A stretch of DNA of 64,000 bases from Phoenix dactylifera (Eukaryota; Streptophyta; Magnoliopsida; Arecales; Arecaceae). The notes beneath the pieces were generated by a model. It was given only the letters and a program-made list of their open reading frames with translations. It was not told the origin of the DNA and ran no database searches. The stretch's first letter is position 1, and the number at the start of each line of letters is the position of its first letter. Both the position numbers and the translations under genes were made by a program. This document shows, piece by piece, positions 27,801 to 36,512 of this stretch. Location: the NCBI RefSeq assembly GCF_009389715.1, contig NC_052396.1, positions 13,286,318-13,350,317 of the forward strand, given 5' to 3'.

Positions 27801-30800
27801 CCAGCACTGTGGCACTTTGAAAGTGCCACAGTGCGGCACTTTGTGCGGCACGTCGAAAGTGCCGCGCTGTGGCAAAATGTGGCACTTTTCAAAATGCCAC
27901 AGTGCCTCAAAGGTTGGCTATAAAAGCCGACCAAATGTTAAAGCCAAATCCGTCAGCTTAGGTGAAGGAAAGGCAGAGAGAAAGAAAGAGAAAAAGAAGA
28001 GAAAGGCAAAAACAAAGGTGTGAAAAAAATTTAGAAGGGTCGGAGAGCGTCGTTTTTCTTGAAGAAAAATCCAGCAAAAACTAAATAAGGTAAAATTTCT
28101 TTCCCCTACATTGTTTTTTTAATATTTCATTTAAATTGCTTAAAAAAATTAAGTCAAAAATTGCTAAAAAATAGGAAATGATTCAATGATTCCACAGCAA
28201 ACAGGGGAACCGTTTGACACAAAAGCGCCTCAACGACCTAGTTTATGTGCACTACAATCTGCGGTTGAGGCTAAAATGCATTCAGGAGGAAGTGTAGCTC
28301 AAGTATGCAGATCCCATCTATAGGACTTTTACAGATGATGATGATAATCCTATGCTCGACTGGCTTGCGGCCCAGCAGCAGGAACCCGAGCTTGATGAGC
28401 CAGGATCGCCTCAACGACCAGCCAGCATCATAGCCACCAAGGCTATGGTCGATCCACAGCAATGGGCTGAGCGCAACATTTCACGCACTCCTACAGCTGA
28501 TAGGACGTGGCTAGAGGGGAGCCAGTCACCGCATGACTGGTACGACGTTCCCGTTCATGCGAGGACGAGGACGCTCTAGTACCCAGTCGACTCGATCAGG
28601 AGGGCATCAATCCCAGCAAACGAGAAAAGAAAAGAAAGGAAAGGCCCCAATACAGAGTGTCGAGGAGGAGACTTGGACCAGCAGCGATGAAGGTTCTGGT
28701 GGTGATGGATCTACTAGCCATGGAGGGAGTGGAGGACAGTATGATACTGCTTATGAGACACAGCCGGAGGGAGGTTTTCGATACACCGGTGAGTCTCAGT
28801 TTACGCATGCTACACAAGATACGGACCACGGTAGGCCGTATGATATAGGCCGGTCGGATACCATTGCATATCGAAGAAGAGCTCCTCGAGGTCGTTCAGG
28901 AGGCCAGGATGCAGCTGCAGATGACCTCCCATGTAGAGTCGGATCCATTGATGTATCAAGTTTCGAGTCTTCCTATTATCCGCAACCTCAGCCAGCCTAT
29001 GGATATAGTGCATCGGAGTCATCTTCCGGTGGCTACTACCCTGCGCAGCCCGGAGGGTCTTACGGGTCGAATTTTGGTGCCAGCATATTCGGATGGGCCC
29101 CTTATCAAGACACCTCTCAGAGTCAGAGCTTCAGCGAGAGATCCGAGAGTTCTTATGACCCGACACACATTCCTCGAGGATTGAGCATAAAAGACTACAA
29201 TGCCGCTTGGTTAGAGGGATGGATTGATCTGCCTCCATATTATGCTGATGATCCAGATATTGACGAGAAGCATCGTCACTCGATCCGATTTTAGATATCC
29301 GAGAGTGTTTTAAATGTATATAATTGATTGTATCTTAATTTGAAAATATTTTATGTTTTTCATCTCATTATTTGAATCATTTGGAAGTAATAAGTTGCAT
29401 CATCTAGTTTTAACCTTAAATCTAAACATAAAAACATCAAAAAAAATCCAAAAGTGAAAGAACTCCACAAAAAAAAACAACGATGGGGTCGAAACCATGC
29501 CGAATATGCCCTATCAGTACGGTATCGGTTCGGCACCGGTACCGTACCGTTACCGGAGCCAACCGGTACGTCGGTACGCTCGGTACCGCGAACCTTGGTC
29601 TTGACCCAATAATAAGGGAGGAGGTGCAAAGAAGGCCTCCTGTGCCTTCTCAACCCTCTCAACTTACCTTTTTTCTATTTTCATCAAAAAATGCTCAGAG
29701 AAGGGGAGCCAATCATCATCACAGGGCTCCATGTCCGTGACATTTTCCCAAAAATTTGACAAAGAGATGCTAAAAAAAGATCATCATGGTATCCAGTCTA
29801 ATCAGGCAGGATGGGGGCAGTCAGAGTGGTAAGCCCAATCGAGCCACCCAGTAGATCCAAGCAAGCAAGAGTACCCAAGGAAAGAAAGGATTTCCTCGAA
29901 TCAAAAAAAAAAGAAAGAAACAAGAATTGAGTTACGTCGTAGAGAGTGAATGAGGAGCCTATTCACTTTGATTCCTAGATTAGTGAGCCCTCGAATGACT
30001 CATAACCTAGATCATTTCGCGAAACCAACAATGATGATAATGATAGTGCAAATGATGATGCATCTAATGGTTAGAAAGGTGGAAGTGGATATGGCACAGA
30101 TGCATATAACTCAGAGTCTCATGGTCATCAATTCATCAATGAATCGCAATTCACTCATGCTGCATAGGATGGAAACTACGATGCATGATCTAGTAAAGCT
30201 TGAGAGAATACAATTGCATACAAAAGATGGACCCCCTCGAGATGGTTCAAGAATGGCATTGCTGTTGTAGATGACCCCGCAAGTACAGTGAGATCCCTAG
30301 ATGTATTTGGATTCGAGTTGTATACCGGATTCTATTCTACACAACCAAACTACGACTCCCATAGATATTCTTCATCTGAGGTGTCAAATTCGAGTTGTTA
30401 CTACCCTCCATAGCCTCATGCAGCTTATGGGTCGAATTTCACCGCCTCGATCCTCAGGTGGCCATTCCAGATCCAATAGAGAATCAATATCAAGATGTCT
30501 ACCTAGGACGTGGAGATTGTGAACACAGGGATGGACAGTAGATTAGCTGAAAAGTTGGAGTAATATCCCTTTAGACTGTCCACAGGTCAAGCACTAAGTG
30601 TAGTAACCCAACCTACAACTAGAAAAATACATATGAATATTGTGCAAGTAATCCTTGAAAAAAGAATCGGTCTCGAGAAGCGCTAAGTGCTTTTTAGTGT
30701 CATAACAAATTATATATCTTAACAATGGTGCATAAGTCTTTTCTAATCAAACTATTGAACTTTAGTAATTTGTACGTATAATAGACTTAATGAATTTAAA

Positions 30801-31124
30801 GATTTAAAAGATACCTTAGGATTTGGAAGTTCAAAAATTGAGTTAGAGCCAAAAGTCAAGTTTTGAACTAAAATCAAGAAATCAGCTTTTCATTCTTGAG
30901 GAATTTGAATTTTTAAATATTTTTATTGAATGAAATAGACATTGATTTCACACATCACAGACAAAGGGAAGGTTTTTCCTACCTATTCAATTCTTATTTG
31001 TCAATTGTTTGTCAAAATTGATCTTCTTTGTACTTTTCGAGTTCTTGAGAGGGAAGTTGCAAGGATCAGCAAGGACAGCACATTTTAGCTTTTGTTGGTG
31101 TGTGTGTGTGTGTGTGTGTGTGTT

Positions 31125-31155
<31 letters not shown>

Positions 31156-32742
31156 GGGGGCACGAAAGAAGAATTCACCTTCCATTACACAAATCCACCA
31201 TTGAATCATGCACCGCACGGATCTCAAAGCACTCCGAACTCTGTCGTTCATCTACTTAAACAGATCTCAAAGCGACCAGTGGATGATCCAACGGTGGATT
31301 CATGACAAGGAAGGTGAATCCTTATTTCATGCAAAAGATACAACCCCAATGCCTAGCTGAGAGACGTTCATCACCTAGTATACCCATTAGTCCTCTATGT
31401 TCAGCACCACAAGCTTCCTGCATCTCCTCAGCTATCATGGATCAACTCATCTAAAACCTTGCCCTTCTCTAATATGACCCTCTTCCCGGGCCATGCCACC
31501 TCAAAATTTGACCACAGGACCAAAGTGCTCTGATATCCTACGAGGAACTAGTATCAGAAAAAAATCCTAACAGAAGGAATTGCTCAATTTTCATTTATCG
31601 CTCAAATGATACATGATCTCGGCACAACAAAAACTCTTGGAAAGCTCAGCAAGATCAGCACCTCTCATTATTCTCTCTCTGATCTGCCTAAAGCATAGTA
31701 AGCCACCTTGAAATCACATGCAAATCCTCAAGTACATAGATTCAGTTCCTTTTGCCTCACTTCTTTGGTTTGTTATCATTATTTACATTTTAACTGCTTG
31801 CAGATTTCAAGATCAAACCTTTACGAAATTCGTCTAAATGCAGACATGCAAGAGACAACGCACTAATCCATGCGCACACAGGATATAATGTGTTACATTC
31901 AAACACAAGTTCAATCCGAAAATTAAGAAAAGAAACCCCCAGAAGAACTCACCTTGCGGCATCTTGTCATCATCTATCGCCCCAGGCACATAATCTCCAC
32001 TGTTAAAGAAATCAGTGATGTCCTCTAAAGTCCCTCCACCCATTTCCAATCTTGGGTTCCTTGGAACCACTCTTCCTCCCTCCGGCTCTGGGGGCACCAC
32101 CGCCTCCTTCTCTGGAGAGAACTCACGGGGGTTATCAAGAACCACGGGGTTCAGCTGGGACAGTTTCATCTCTCTGTACGCACGGTACTCCTCCATGTCC
32201 GGCAAGCGGGGCGGCTTCCTCCTCTCCAACCTGCTCCCAAATTTCAGTTGATGAGAAATCTTGCGCTTCTCCTTCTTGGTCAAATTGATCTCCTCCACGA
32301 CCTCCTTCCACTTCTCTGGCACTAAATTCTCATGTTCCAAAGCTGAATCTGCCTTTTTGGCTGCCGGCTTCCTTCTCCGAGGCCTCTCCACCTCACGGCC
32401 GGTTTCGGGTGTTGGAAAAGGGTCACCGTCCTCGAAGGCTCCTTCTTCGAAGACGAGGCAGTCTCCGACGACGATCTCGTCGTCTTCGTCATCATCTCCG
32501 CCTCCGAGGGATGGGATCTCTCGGTCATCTTGGTTAGGGTTTTGGAAGGGGTTGGGGGAGAAGGAGTAGGGGAAGGAGGTGGGTGTAGCGGCGAGGGGAG
32601 AGAAGGAAGAAGGGAAGAAGGGTTTGGGGAAGGGAGAGGGAGGAGGGTGGCGTTTAGCCTGGAAAGGGGAGAGAGACGCGGGAAGGGAGGGGATTTGGAT
32701 AGGGGATTTGAGAGAGAGGAGGAGGGAGGAAGGCGGTGGCAT
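9581..32742 (-). CDS. AKRP: AKRP/EMB2036-like chloroplast ankyrin-repeat protein (3' end missing)
   Basis: Six exons, minus strand: 31953-32742, 24333-24409, 12798-12896, 12534-12632, 9765-9863, 9581-9679; all five introns are GT-AG and the frame stays open for 421 codons. The N-terminus is Ser/Pro-rich and looks like a plastid transit peptide. Then come an acidic stretch, a basic/coiled segment ([20 protein letters not shown]), the phrase [29 protein letters not shown], and ankyrin repeats from [20 protein letters not shown] to [18 protein letters not shown]. Arabidopsis AKRP (about 435 aa) has this order. With its partner EMB506 it is required for plastid differentiation and embryo development (family knowledge). 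A last exon of about 30-40 codons is expected and not found, so it likely lies left of position 1. EMB506 is the alternative identity but is shorter. Introns are 7543, 11436, 165, 2670 and 85 bp. Confidence 0.87.
9864..12533. other. AKRP intron 4
   Basis: 2.67-kb intron with no gene. Around 9950-10450 and 11990-12240 are decayed stretches rich in GACCC/GGATC phrases of the kind found in old plant dispersed repeats. Around 11060-11565 is a CCTAGG-rich repeat listed separately. Nothing else was recognised. Confidence 0.6.
11060..11565. repeat. CCTAGGC-rich putative non-autonomous DNA element
   Basis: Both edges carry clustered CTAGGC/GCCTAGG motifs (11090-11135 and 11485-11560) around an AT-rich centre. 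The right end, read in reverse, begins CAAGGTTGTCAAAATG, a hAT-like end. A matching left end and an 8-bp target duplication were not found, so the call is tentative. Confidence 0.4.
12534..12896 (-). CDS. AKRP: AKRP exons 3 and 4 (ankyrin repeats 1 and 2)
   Basis: Exon 3 is 12798-12896 and exon 4 is 12534-12632; each is exactly 99 nt and phase 0. Exon 3 reads [20 protein letters not shown] then [13 protein letters not shown]. Exon 4 reads [20 protein letters not shown] then [13 protein letters not shown]. Each is one ankyrin unit with a TPLH-like turn (LPIH, SAIH). Confidence 0.9.
13105..13232 (+). mobile_element. Au-like SINE, 5' truncated
   Basis: The text GTGTCCCAGCACATAAGGCT, then CCCACCATTGCAAGG, then the CCGTACCCCCACATGTGGA segment and a tail ending GTCACAACAGAGCAGCCTTA follows the plant Au SINE order as remembered. 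It stops where hAT copy A begins. It lies in AKRP intron 2. The family call is from memory and should be aligned to the consensus. Confidence 0.6.
13233..14000 (+). mobile_element. hAT copy A: 3' fragment with transposase tail
   Basis: About 13233-13625 is a decayed copy of the transposase C-terminal tail: FYYP.PQAAY, then an [15 protein letters not shown] phrase, [23 protein letters not shown], and the terminal WVDVPPDY...HRHSTRF stop at 13623-13625. It has at least three stops. Bases 13915-14000 are GTACCGG-type subterminal repeats ending GTGGACCTTG, which in reverse starts CAAGGTCCAC, the family's inverted end. The 5' half is missing and no target duplication is visible. It lies in AKRP intron 2, on the strand opposite to the gene. 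Confidence 0.8.
14001..14821. other. AKRP intron 2 segment between hAT A and the solo LTR
   Basis: No gene or repeat was recognised. The last five bases (14817-14821, GAGAC) are the left target-site duplication of the solo LTR. Confidence 0.6.
16555..16817. repeat. 33-bp tandem repeat, about seven copies, inside the solo LTR
   Basis: A GTATTCTGGCCCAC-like core recurs at 16588, 16621, 16654, 16687, 16720, 16753 and 16786, exactly 33 bp apart, with divergence between units. Confidence 0.85.
17040..21419 (-). mobile_element. hAT copy B: full-length element with 8-bp target duplication
   Basis: The 4380-bp element is flanked by the perfect duplication CTATAGAG at 17032-17039 and 21420-21427. 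The left end reads CAAGGTCTGTCGTACCGG and the right end in reverse reads CATGGAATGCCGTACCGG, an imperfect inverted repeat with CA...TG ends as in hAT elements. Both flanks are packed with GTACCGG-type motifs (17050-17120 and 21270-21415). The right subterminal part (21120-21250) also holds short palindromes such as AGTGGCCCGTGGCCACT. It carries one transposase gene on the minus strand, with several lesions. It sits inside the solo LTR, so it inserted later. Confidence 0.92.
17371..20688 (-). pseudogene. hAT transposase (BED zinc finger, DUF659, hAT dimerisation), inactivated
   Basis: ATG at 20688 begins [19 protein letters not shown]. Next is a BED zinc finger ([24 protein letters not shown]), then the DUF659/RNase H-like core around 19930-19270 ([40 protein letters not shown]), then [16 protein letters not shown], then the hAT dimerisation domain ([33 protein letters not shown]), then a Ser/Tyr/Gly-rich tail ending HRHSSQF stop at 17371. 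Canonical introns lie near 18957-18870, 18738-18651 and 18573-18485, and a likely 5'-UTR intron near 20830-20690. Lesions: TAG at 20410-20412, a frameshift near 20345, TGA at 19976-19978 where the family has a codon for Arg, and frameshifts near 19205 and 19090. Such transposases cut and paste DNA at their inverted ends. Confidence 0.9.
21820..22399. other. AKRP intron 2 segment right of the solo LTR
   Basis: It begins with the right GAGAC duplication. No gene or repeat was recognised in the remainder. Confidence 0.5.
22400..23030 (-). mobile_element. LINE (L1-like) 3' fragment
   Basis: On the minus strand the sequence reads FRYLGSII, then [19 protein letters not shown], then [20 protein letters not shown] then [16 protein letters not shown]. 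This is the order of the region after the reverse transcriptase of plant L1-like LINEs (VGWMKWRxAxG...AMLYGxECW...QHxxKM). Many stops follow. It lies in AKRP intron 2, antisense relative to the window and in the same orientation as the gene. Confidence 0.85.
23031..24332. other. AKRP intron 2, exon-2-proximal part
   Basis: AT-rich; no gene, RNA or repeat recognised. Confidence 0.5.
24333..24409 (-). CDS. AKRP: AKRP exon 2 (linker before ankyrin repeats)
   Basis: The 77-nt exon has acceptor ...ATATGGATAG and donor GTAAGT. It reads [20 protein letters not shown] then AEATS, matching the conserved linker of AKRP. It is isolated between the two large introns. Confidence 0.88.
24410..27571. other. 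AKRP intron 1, 3' part
   Basis: No gene was recognised. Bases 27375-27563 hold CGATTCAAGA and GAACCG-type motifs. These resemble a decayed hAT subterminal region and may be the left end of the older element (copy D) into which copy C inserted. The left target duplication of copy C, GTCTTGAC, is at 27564-27571. Confidence 0.5.
27800..27910. repeat. Palindrome cluster in hAT copy C left subterminal region
   Basis: A 29-bp near-perfect palindrome (CACTGTGGCACTTT, one unpaired centre base, AAGTGCCACAGTG) lies at about 27804-27832. Further GTGGCA/TGCCAC and GTGCCGC/GCGGCAC half-sites follow to 27905. Copy B has an analogous but different cluster built on GTGGCCACTT at 21120-21250. Confidence 0.8.
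28184..29294 (+). pseudogene. Truncated hAT transposase: dimerisation remnant and Ser/Tyr/Gly-rich tail
   Basis: The reading begins inside the dimerisation domain ([20 protein letters not shown]). An in-frame TAG lies just after KCIQEEV, then [20 protein letters not shown], a one-base frameshift near 28550, and an open frame to the stop at 29294. The tail runs from [16 protein letters not shown] through [20 protein letters not shown] and [16 protein letters not shown] to [12 protein letters not shown] and HRHSIRF stop. The last 240 codons are intact. Without the BED finger and catalytic core it cannot be an active transposase. Confidence 0.85.
29790..30520 (+). mobile_element. hAT copy D: old remnant of the same transposase tail
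   Basis: Frame-by-frame reading gives [19 protein letters not shown], then [10 protein letters not shown], then [29 protein letters not shown], then SSCYYPP and YGSNFTASI, with many stops. This follows the tail of copy C ([45 protein letters not shown]) but is more diverged. No inverted ends were identified. Copy C may have inserted into it. Confidence 0.7.
30521..31098. other. AKRP intron 1 segment
   Basis: No gene or repeat recognised. Confidence 0.5.
31099..31160. repeat. (TG)12, T12, G26 compound microsatellite
   Basis: A TG run at 31099-31122, a T run to 31134 and a G run to 31160. The 26-G homopolymer may be inexact in length. Apparent Gly- or Pro-rich open frames across it are artefacts. 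Confidence 0.9.
31161..31335. mobile_element. MITE with about 54-bp inverted ends
   Basis: The left end runs GCACGAAAGAAGAATTCACC then TTCC...CAAATCCACCATTGAATCAT. The right end in reverse runs GCATGAAATAAGGATTCACC then TTCC...TGAATCCACCGTTGGATCAT. The arms match over about 54 bp with scattered mismatches around a spacer of about 60 bp. The superfamily is not determined, and the G run hides any left target duplication. Confidence 0.75.
31336..31952. other. AKRP intron 1, donor-proximal part
   Basis: No feature other than the exon 1 donor (GTGAGT read on the minus strand, 31952 downward). Confidence 0.6.
31953..32742 (-). CDS. AKRP: AKRP exon 1: start codon and transit-peptide exon
   Basis: The 790-nt exon encodes 263 residues plus one base. 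The ATG at 32742 is the first in frame and is followed by [19 protein letters not shown], a Ser/Pro-rich, acid-free leader suited to plastid import. The exon ends ...AAGATGCCGCAAG followed by donor GTGAGT. Joining to exon 2 restores the Gly-Arg-Arg-Lys reading. Confidence 0.9.
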
Positions 32743-35700
32743 CTCGTCCCCAGATGGCCGGATGGATTTGGTTCGGTTTCTTCCGGGGGTCTAAAAAGAG
32801 CCGTTAGAGGGGATTTAGCACTATATTAATTATTTATTATAATCATCTAATCTTATGTATGTATGTATGGCATGCATGCTATGTGGTGCCCCTATTAATA
32901 ATATTATTAATAAAACTTTATTTAATATTTATATTAAATAAAAGAGTTTATTAATACATTAATAACAAATTTATTGCTTTATTAAATTATATTAAATAAA
33001 AATATGTTATTAATATTACTAAATCAATATAGAAATTGATGATATTATTAATAGTAAAAAATATTTTTTATTAATACCATACCATACCTATATCCTACAC
33101 AACTCATCATATATTTTTATGATTATATTTTTATTTAAAAGTAGAAGTACAACTACTAATAATTTCGCTATATTGCATTTAAGTATTTTCTATATGCGAT
33201 ATTTTTTTATTACTTATTTATATACATATCGGATCATGGTATTATTATTTTATAATAACATATTTTTTAATTATATCAATAATTATACATATACTATTGA
33301 AATTAGATTTTTATGTTTACTATATTCTATTCTATTATAGTTATGTATTTTTCATACCTATTTTATATTGTGTTTTAAGAAAAGTTGGAAGAAAAAGAAA
33401 AATTGTACTCCTTGCATCGGGCAGGTTATAAGCTAGTCTATAATATGTTCTTAAGGACATGAATTGTATAAAAACACTAGCTAACTGACGCTATGCAGCA
33501 GTAGTAAATTGAGTAACCAGTAAAAATAGCAAGGAGGTAGAGATAAGCAAAATGTAAAGCCATTTTTTTACAAAAATATAATATAATTAACACATTTTTT
33601 TGTGCACAAAAAGCTCTATTAGATTTTTTTTTTTTTTACTTTGCTTAAGAAGAGTGCTACAATTTTTACCTTTGTTTTGCTTCTCCTGCATCATCCTTGT
33701 TGAAGGTGAAAAAAGAAAAAAAAGGTTGAAGATGATTACCACCAACAAAGATAAGATATTTCTTTCCATTTTCTCTTCTAAAATATAAAAAAGATAATCC
33801 AAAATGCCAATGGATCAATAACAAAATCCAACAGTTCAAACTGTTGAGCTACTTTTGTAGGAAAAAAAAAATAGTTGAGCTGCTTCGCTCAATATTATGG
33901 AGCATTTTTTTCAACTTGCTTTACATTTGATCCGACAGAATGAATTGACCACCTTGCTCATGCTCCTCATGCTTTGGCTTTCTTTCACATGCACCATATG
34001 AATTAATAGATCTATAGATGACATCTATGTAGATTAATATTTTTCAAATCCATTACGCCAATATTAACCTATTGACATAAACCTATTAATAGATTAATAG
34101 TTTTGAATCCATAACATCCTAGTCACATTAGAGCAACCATTATAATTACACCAAGGCCCATCCTGTTTTACTAAGCACTACTATTAGCTAACTTAGATGT
34201 ATGTCTTGAGGTAGCACACCTGTTGTATCAGTTTGAAGTACAAGTTTTGAGTTGGTGAAGTTTATCTAGAATACATCAAGTAACAAGTTGCAAGAATTGT
34301 GCTTGAGACAGGCATTCAAGAGCCTAATGAATTAGGTTGAAATGCATGCAGGGCTGTTTTAGCATTTCTCTGCTCGCAGACCTTTGACCTGTTTGACCGA
34401 CTCATTCAATCGATGAAATGTGTGGTGGTTTGCCCACTGTTTTGCTCAAAAAAAAAATGAAGAAAAAAAAGAATTAGGTTAAAATAGAAATTTGCATATT
34501 CAAAATCTAACCTACTTTTATTTACATCCAACATTTGGATCTAACTTAGATCAAGTCGATCTTTTTAGTTTTAATATAAAAAGGGATATGAGAGCTGGGT
34601 TCTATCACTCTGGTATTTAGTCAGATTTCAACCTATACTAATTCTTTATAAAAAAATAATAAGGGCACAATTAGGTTTGTAAAATATTTGGAACTTTTCA
34701 TGATCTATTATTCTATTAAAAAACAATGCAAAGTCAATTAATATTTTAAACTATGGTATTGGTGAAATAAAGAAGATCAAGATGTGGAAGGTAAGATTTT
34801 CTGTTGCAGTTATCGCGTACAGAATAAGAAAGCTCTAAATTCCACCAACTCAAATCCAGGAAGACGGCCTTCTCAAGATTGATAGCCAGTAAAATTTGAA
34901 TTAGGTGAATTTAAAATTTCAAGATGTTTCTTGAGAAACTTTATTACCTTTAGTAATTCCTGAGAATACACCAACATTCCAGGAGTCAAAGGTTAAAATT
35001 TCCTAGTAACTTGGCTACAAGAAGCAGAACAAATTATGTTCATAACCTATAACAATAGTAGAAATTCAAGGTCATAGTACTTTTCAGAATTTTGTAGTGT
35101 TCAACAAACATACAAGTAAGTTGGCTTAATCTATTATCTATTCCTTTAATTAATTCAAAGCAACTTGACTCCATGGTGTATTTAAGAAATACTAAAGATG
35201 TTGGAAGTTGCGCAGAAGCTTAATGTTGATGTAATGAATGTAACCTCTCTAAGATCTACTGTACATAATATGGACAAAGACTATAAGTTGTGCTACCAAA
35301 GAAAGAGAACCTTGAAACATAAAAAATTTGTACGTCTTTCAATTTAAGCCATGTTATGTCCAAAAGGTTGAAGATGTCAAGAAAATCCATTGTAGAGTAA
35401 TACAACTAGGAGTTCCCTTACAACTTGCTAACTCAACTAAAACAATAAACTAACTTCATTATTCAAGAAGAATCTCCTCTCAGCACAGGAATCAGGCAAT
35501 AAAACAGCAGAATCCTGTTAGAAAAGTAACTTTTGATGGTCTACTCAAAAGAATTAAATGCCTAAAAGTAAACAATCATCTATCTGTTTTCTTGTTCATT
35601 AACTTGCATATCAATGCCTACCACTGGATTCTCATTTCTTTTCATGCTCCAGTTACTAGCAAGCACTTAACTTATCTCACATCTATGTTGTATAGGCCTC

Positions 35701-36512
35701 AAGAAACCACACTGTTTGAGTAAAAAAAATCTTTGCTTACTTCCAAACACACTAGAGTACATGTCTATATGACTGGAATTTCATATATTTGTAGCATCAT
35801 ATTCCCATATGGTTACTTCAAAACACCTATTCGACACCGATATACAACTGTCATAGATCTAATGTTTTCATGTCAGTTTCCGATCAATTAGCACATGATG
35901 GTTGGATTTAAATGGTGAATCAAGTACAAAACATTTGGCTCTTGTGTTTTACAGATTCAAGCCCACATGTTCCCAACCATACCTGTAAGAGCAAGCAAAT
36001 GATAGATTGGTGTGAGGGAATGATCAGATAAGAACTCCTCCAGTCTTCTGCTTCTTTACTCTGCAAATCTATTACCCTTGCTTGATTAAAAGGTGATGAA
36101 GGTGAATGCATAGTAGTTGGCTTGCACCAATGTGTAGTTTATGGATTCTTAATGAATGAATGGACTTGCAATCAGCCATTTCATGAAACTTGAAGTTCTT
36201 TTGATTTAAGAAGAATATAAACTGAAAGCATTTGTTGACCAAAATAAACAGGAAGCATCTTACATTTTTGCATGTCTTGATGAAACTCTATGTTCAACTA
36301 CGGTCATTATTGGTTGCTAGAGCCTGGAGGCTTTTTAACTACACACATAACTCTAACCATCCCAAATGACAATCTTATCAGTAGTCTTCCACTCACTGAA
36401 GCAAAGATGTCAATCTTTAATGTAATACCTCTCAAACTCATCAACTTCCGACTCGAAATCTTCTTAAAATCATCGAAATGGTGGAATATGTCCCACATAT
36501 TGTCCCTCTCTC
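32743..36512. other. Upstream region of AKRP and downstream region of the bHLH pseudogene
   Basis: Bases 32820-33400 are extremely AT-rich with ATTAATA-type low complexity and presumably include the AKRP promoter side. No TATA box could be chosen with confidence. From 33400 to 36512 no gene, RNA or repeat was recognised. Confidence 0.5.

Larger units (their letters stand above)
27572..29597 (+). mobile_element. hAT copy C: internally deleted element with 8-bp target duplication
   Basis: The 2026-bp element is flanked by the perfect duplication GTCTTGAC at 27564-27571 and 29598-29605. The left end reads CATGGTCTGCTGAACC and the right end in reverse reads CAAGGTTCGCGGTACC. Both flanks carry GGTACC/GAACCGG motifs (27590-27790 and 29510-29590). 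The 5' leader and the start of the leader intron (up to about 28180) are kept. The sequence then jumps directly into the dimerisation domain, so the BED finger and catalytic core are gone. It is non-autonomous, in AKRP intron 1, opposite in strand to the gene. Confidence 0.92.

Noticed and set aside
27331..27885. Minus-strand open frame of 184 codons and its plus-strand partner
   Set aside because: They cross hAT subterminal repeats of copy C; the composition is repeat-driven (RTGSV, PVRTE).
30987..31305. Proline- or glycine-rich open frames with His/Thr or Cys/Val runs
   Set aside because: They are translations of the TG, T and G runs.
32530..32829. Plus-strand Gly/Glu-rich open frames opposite AKRP exon 1
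   Set aside because: They are antisense shadows of the GC-rich transit-peptide coding sequence.
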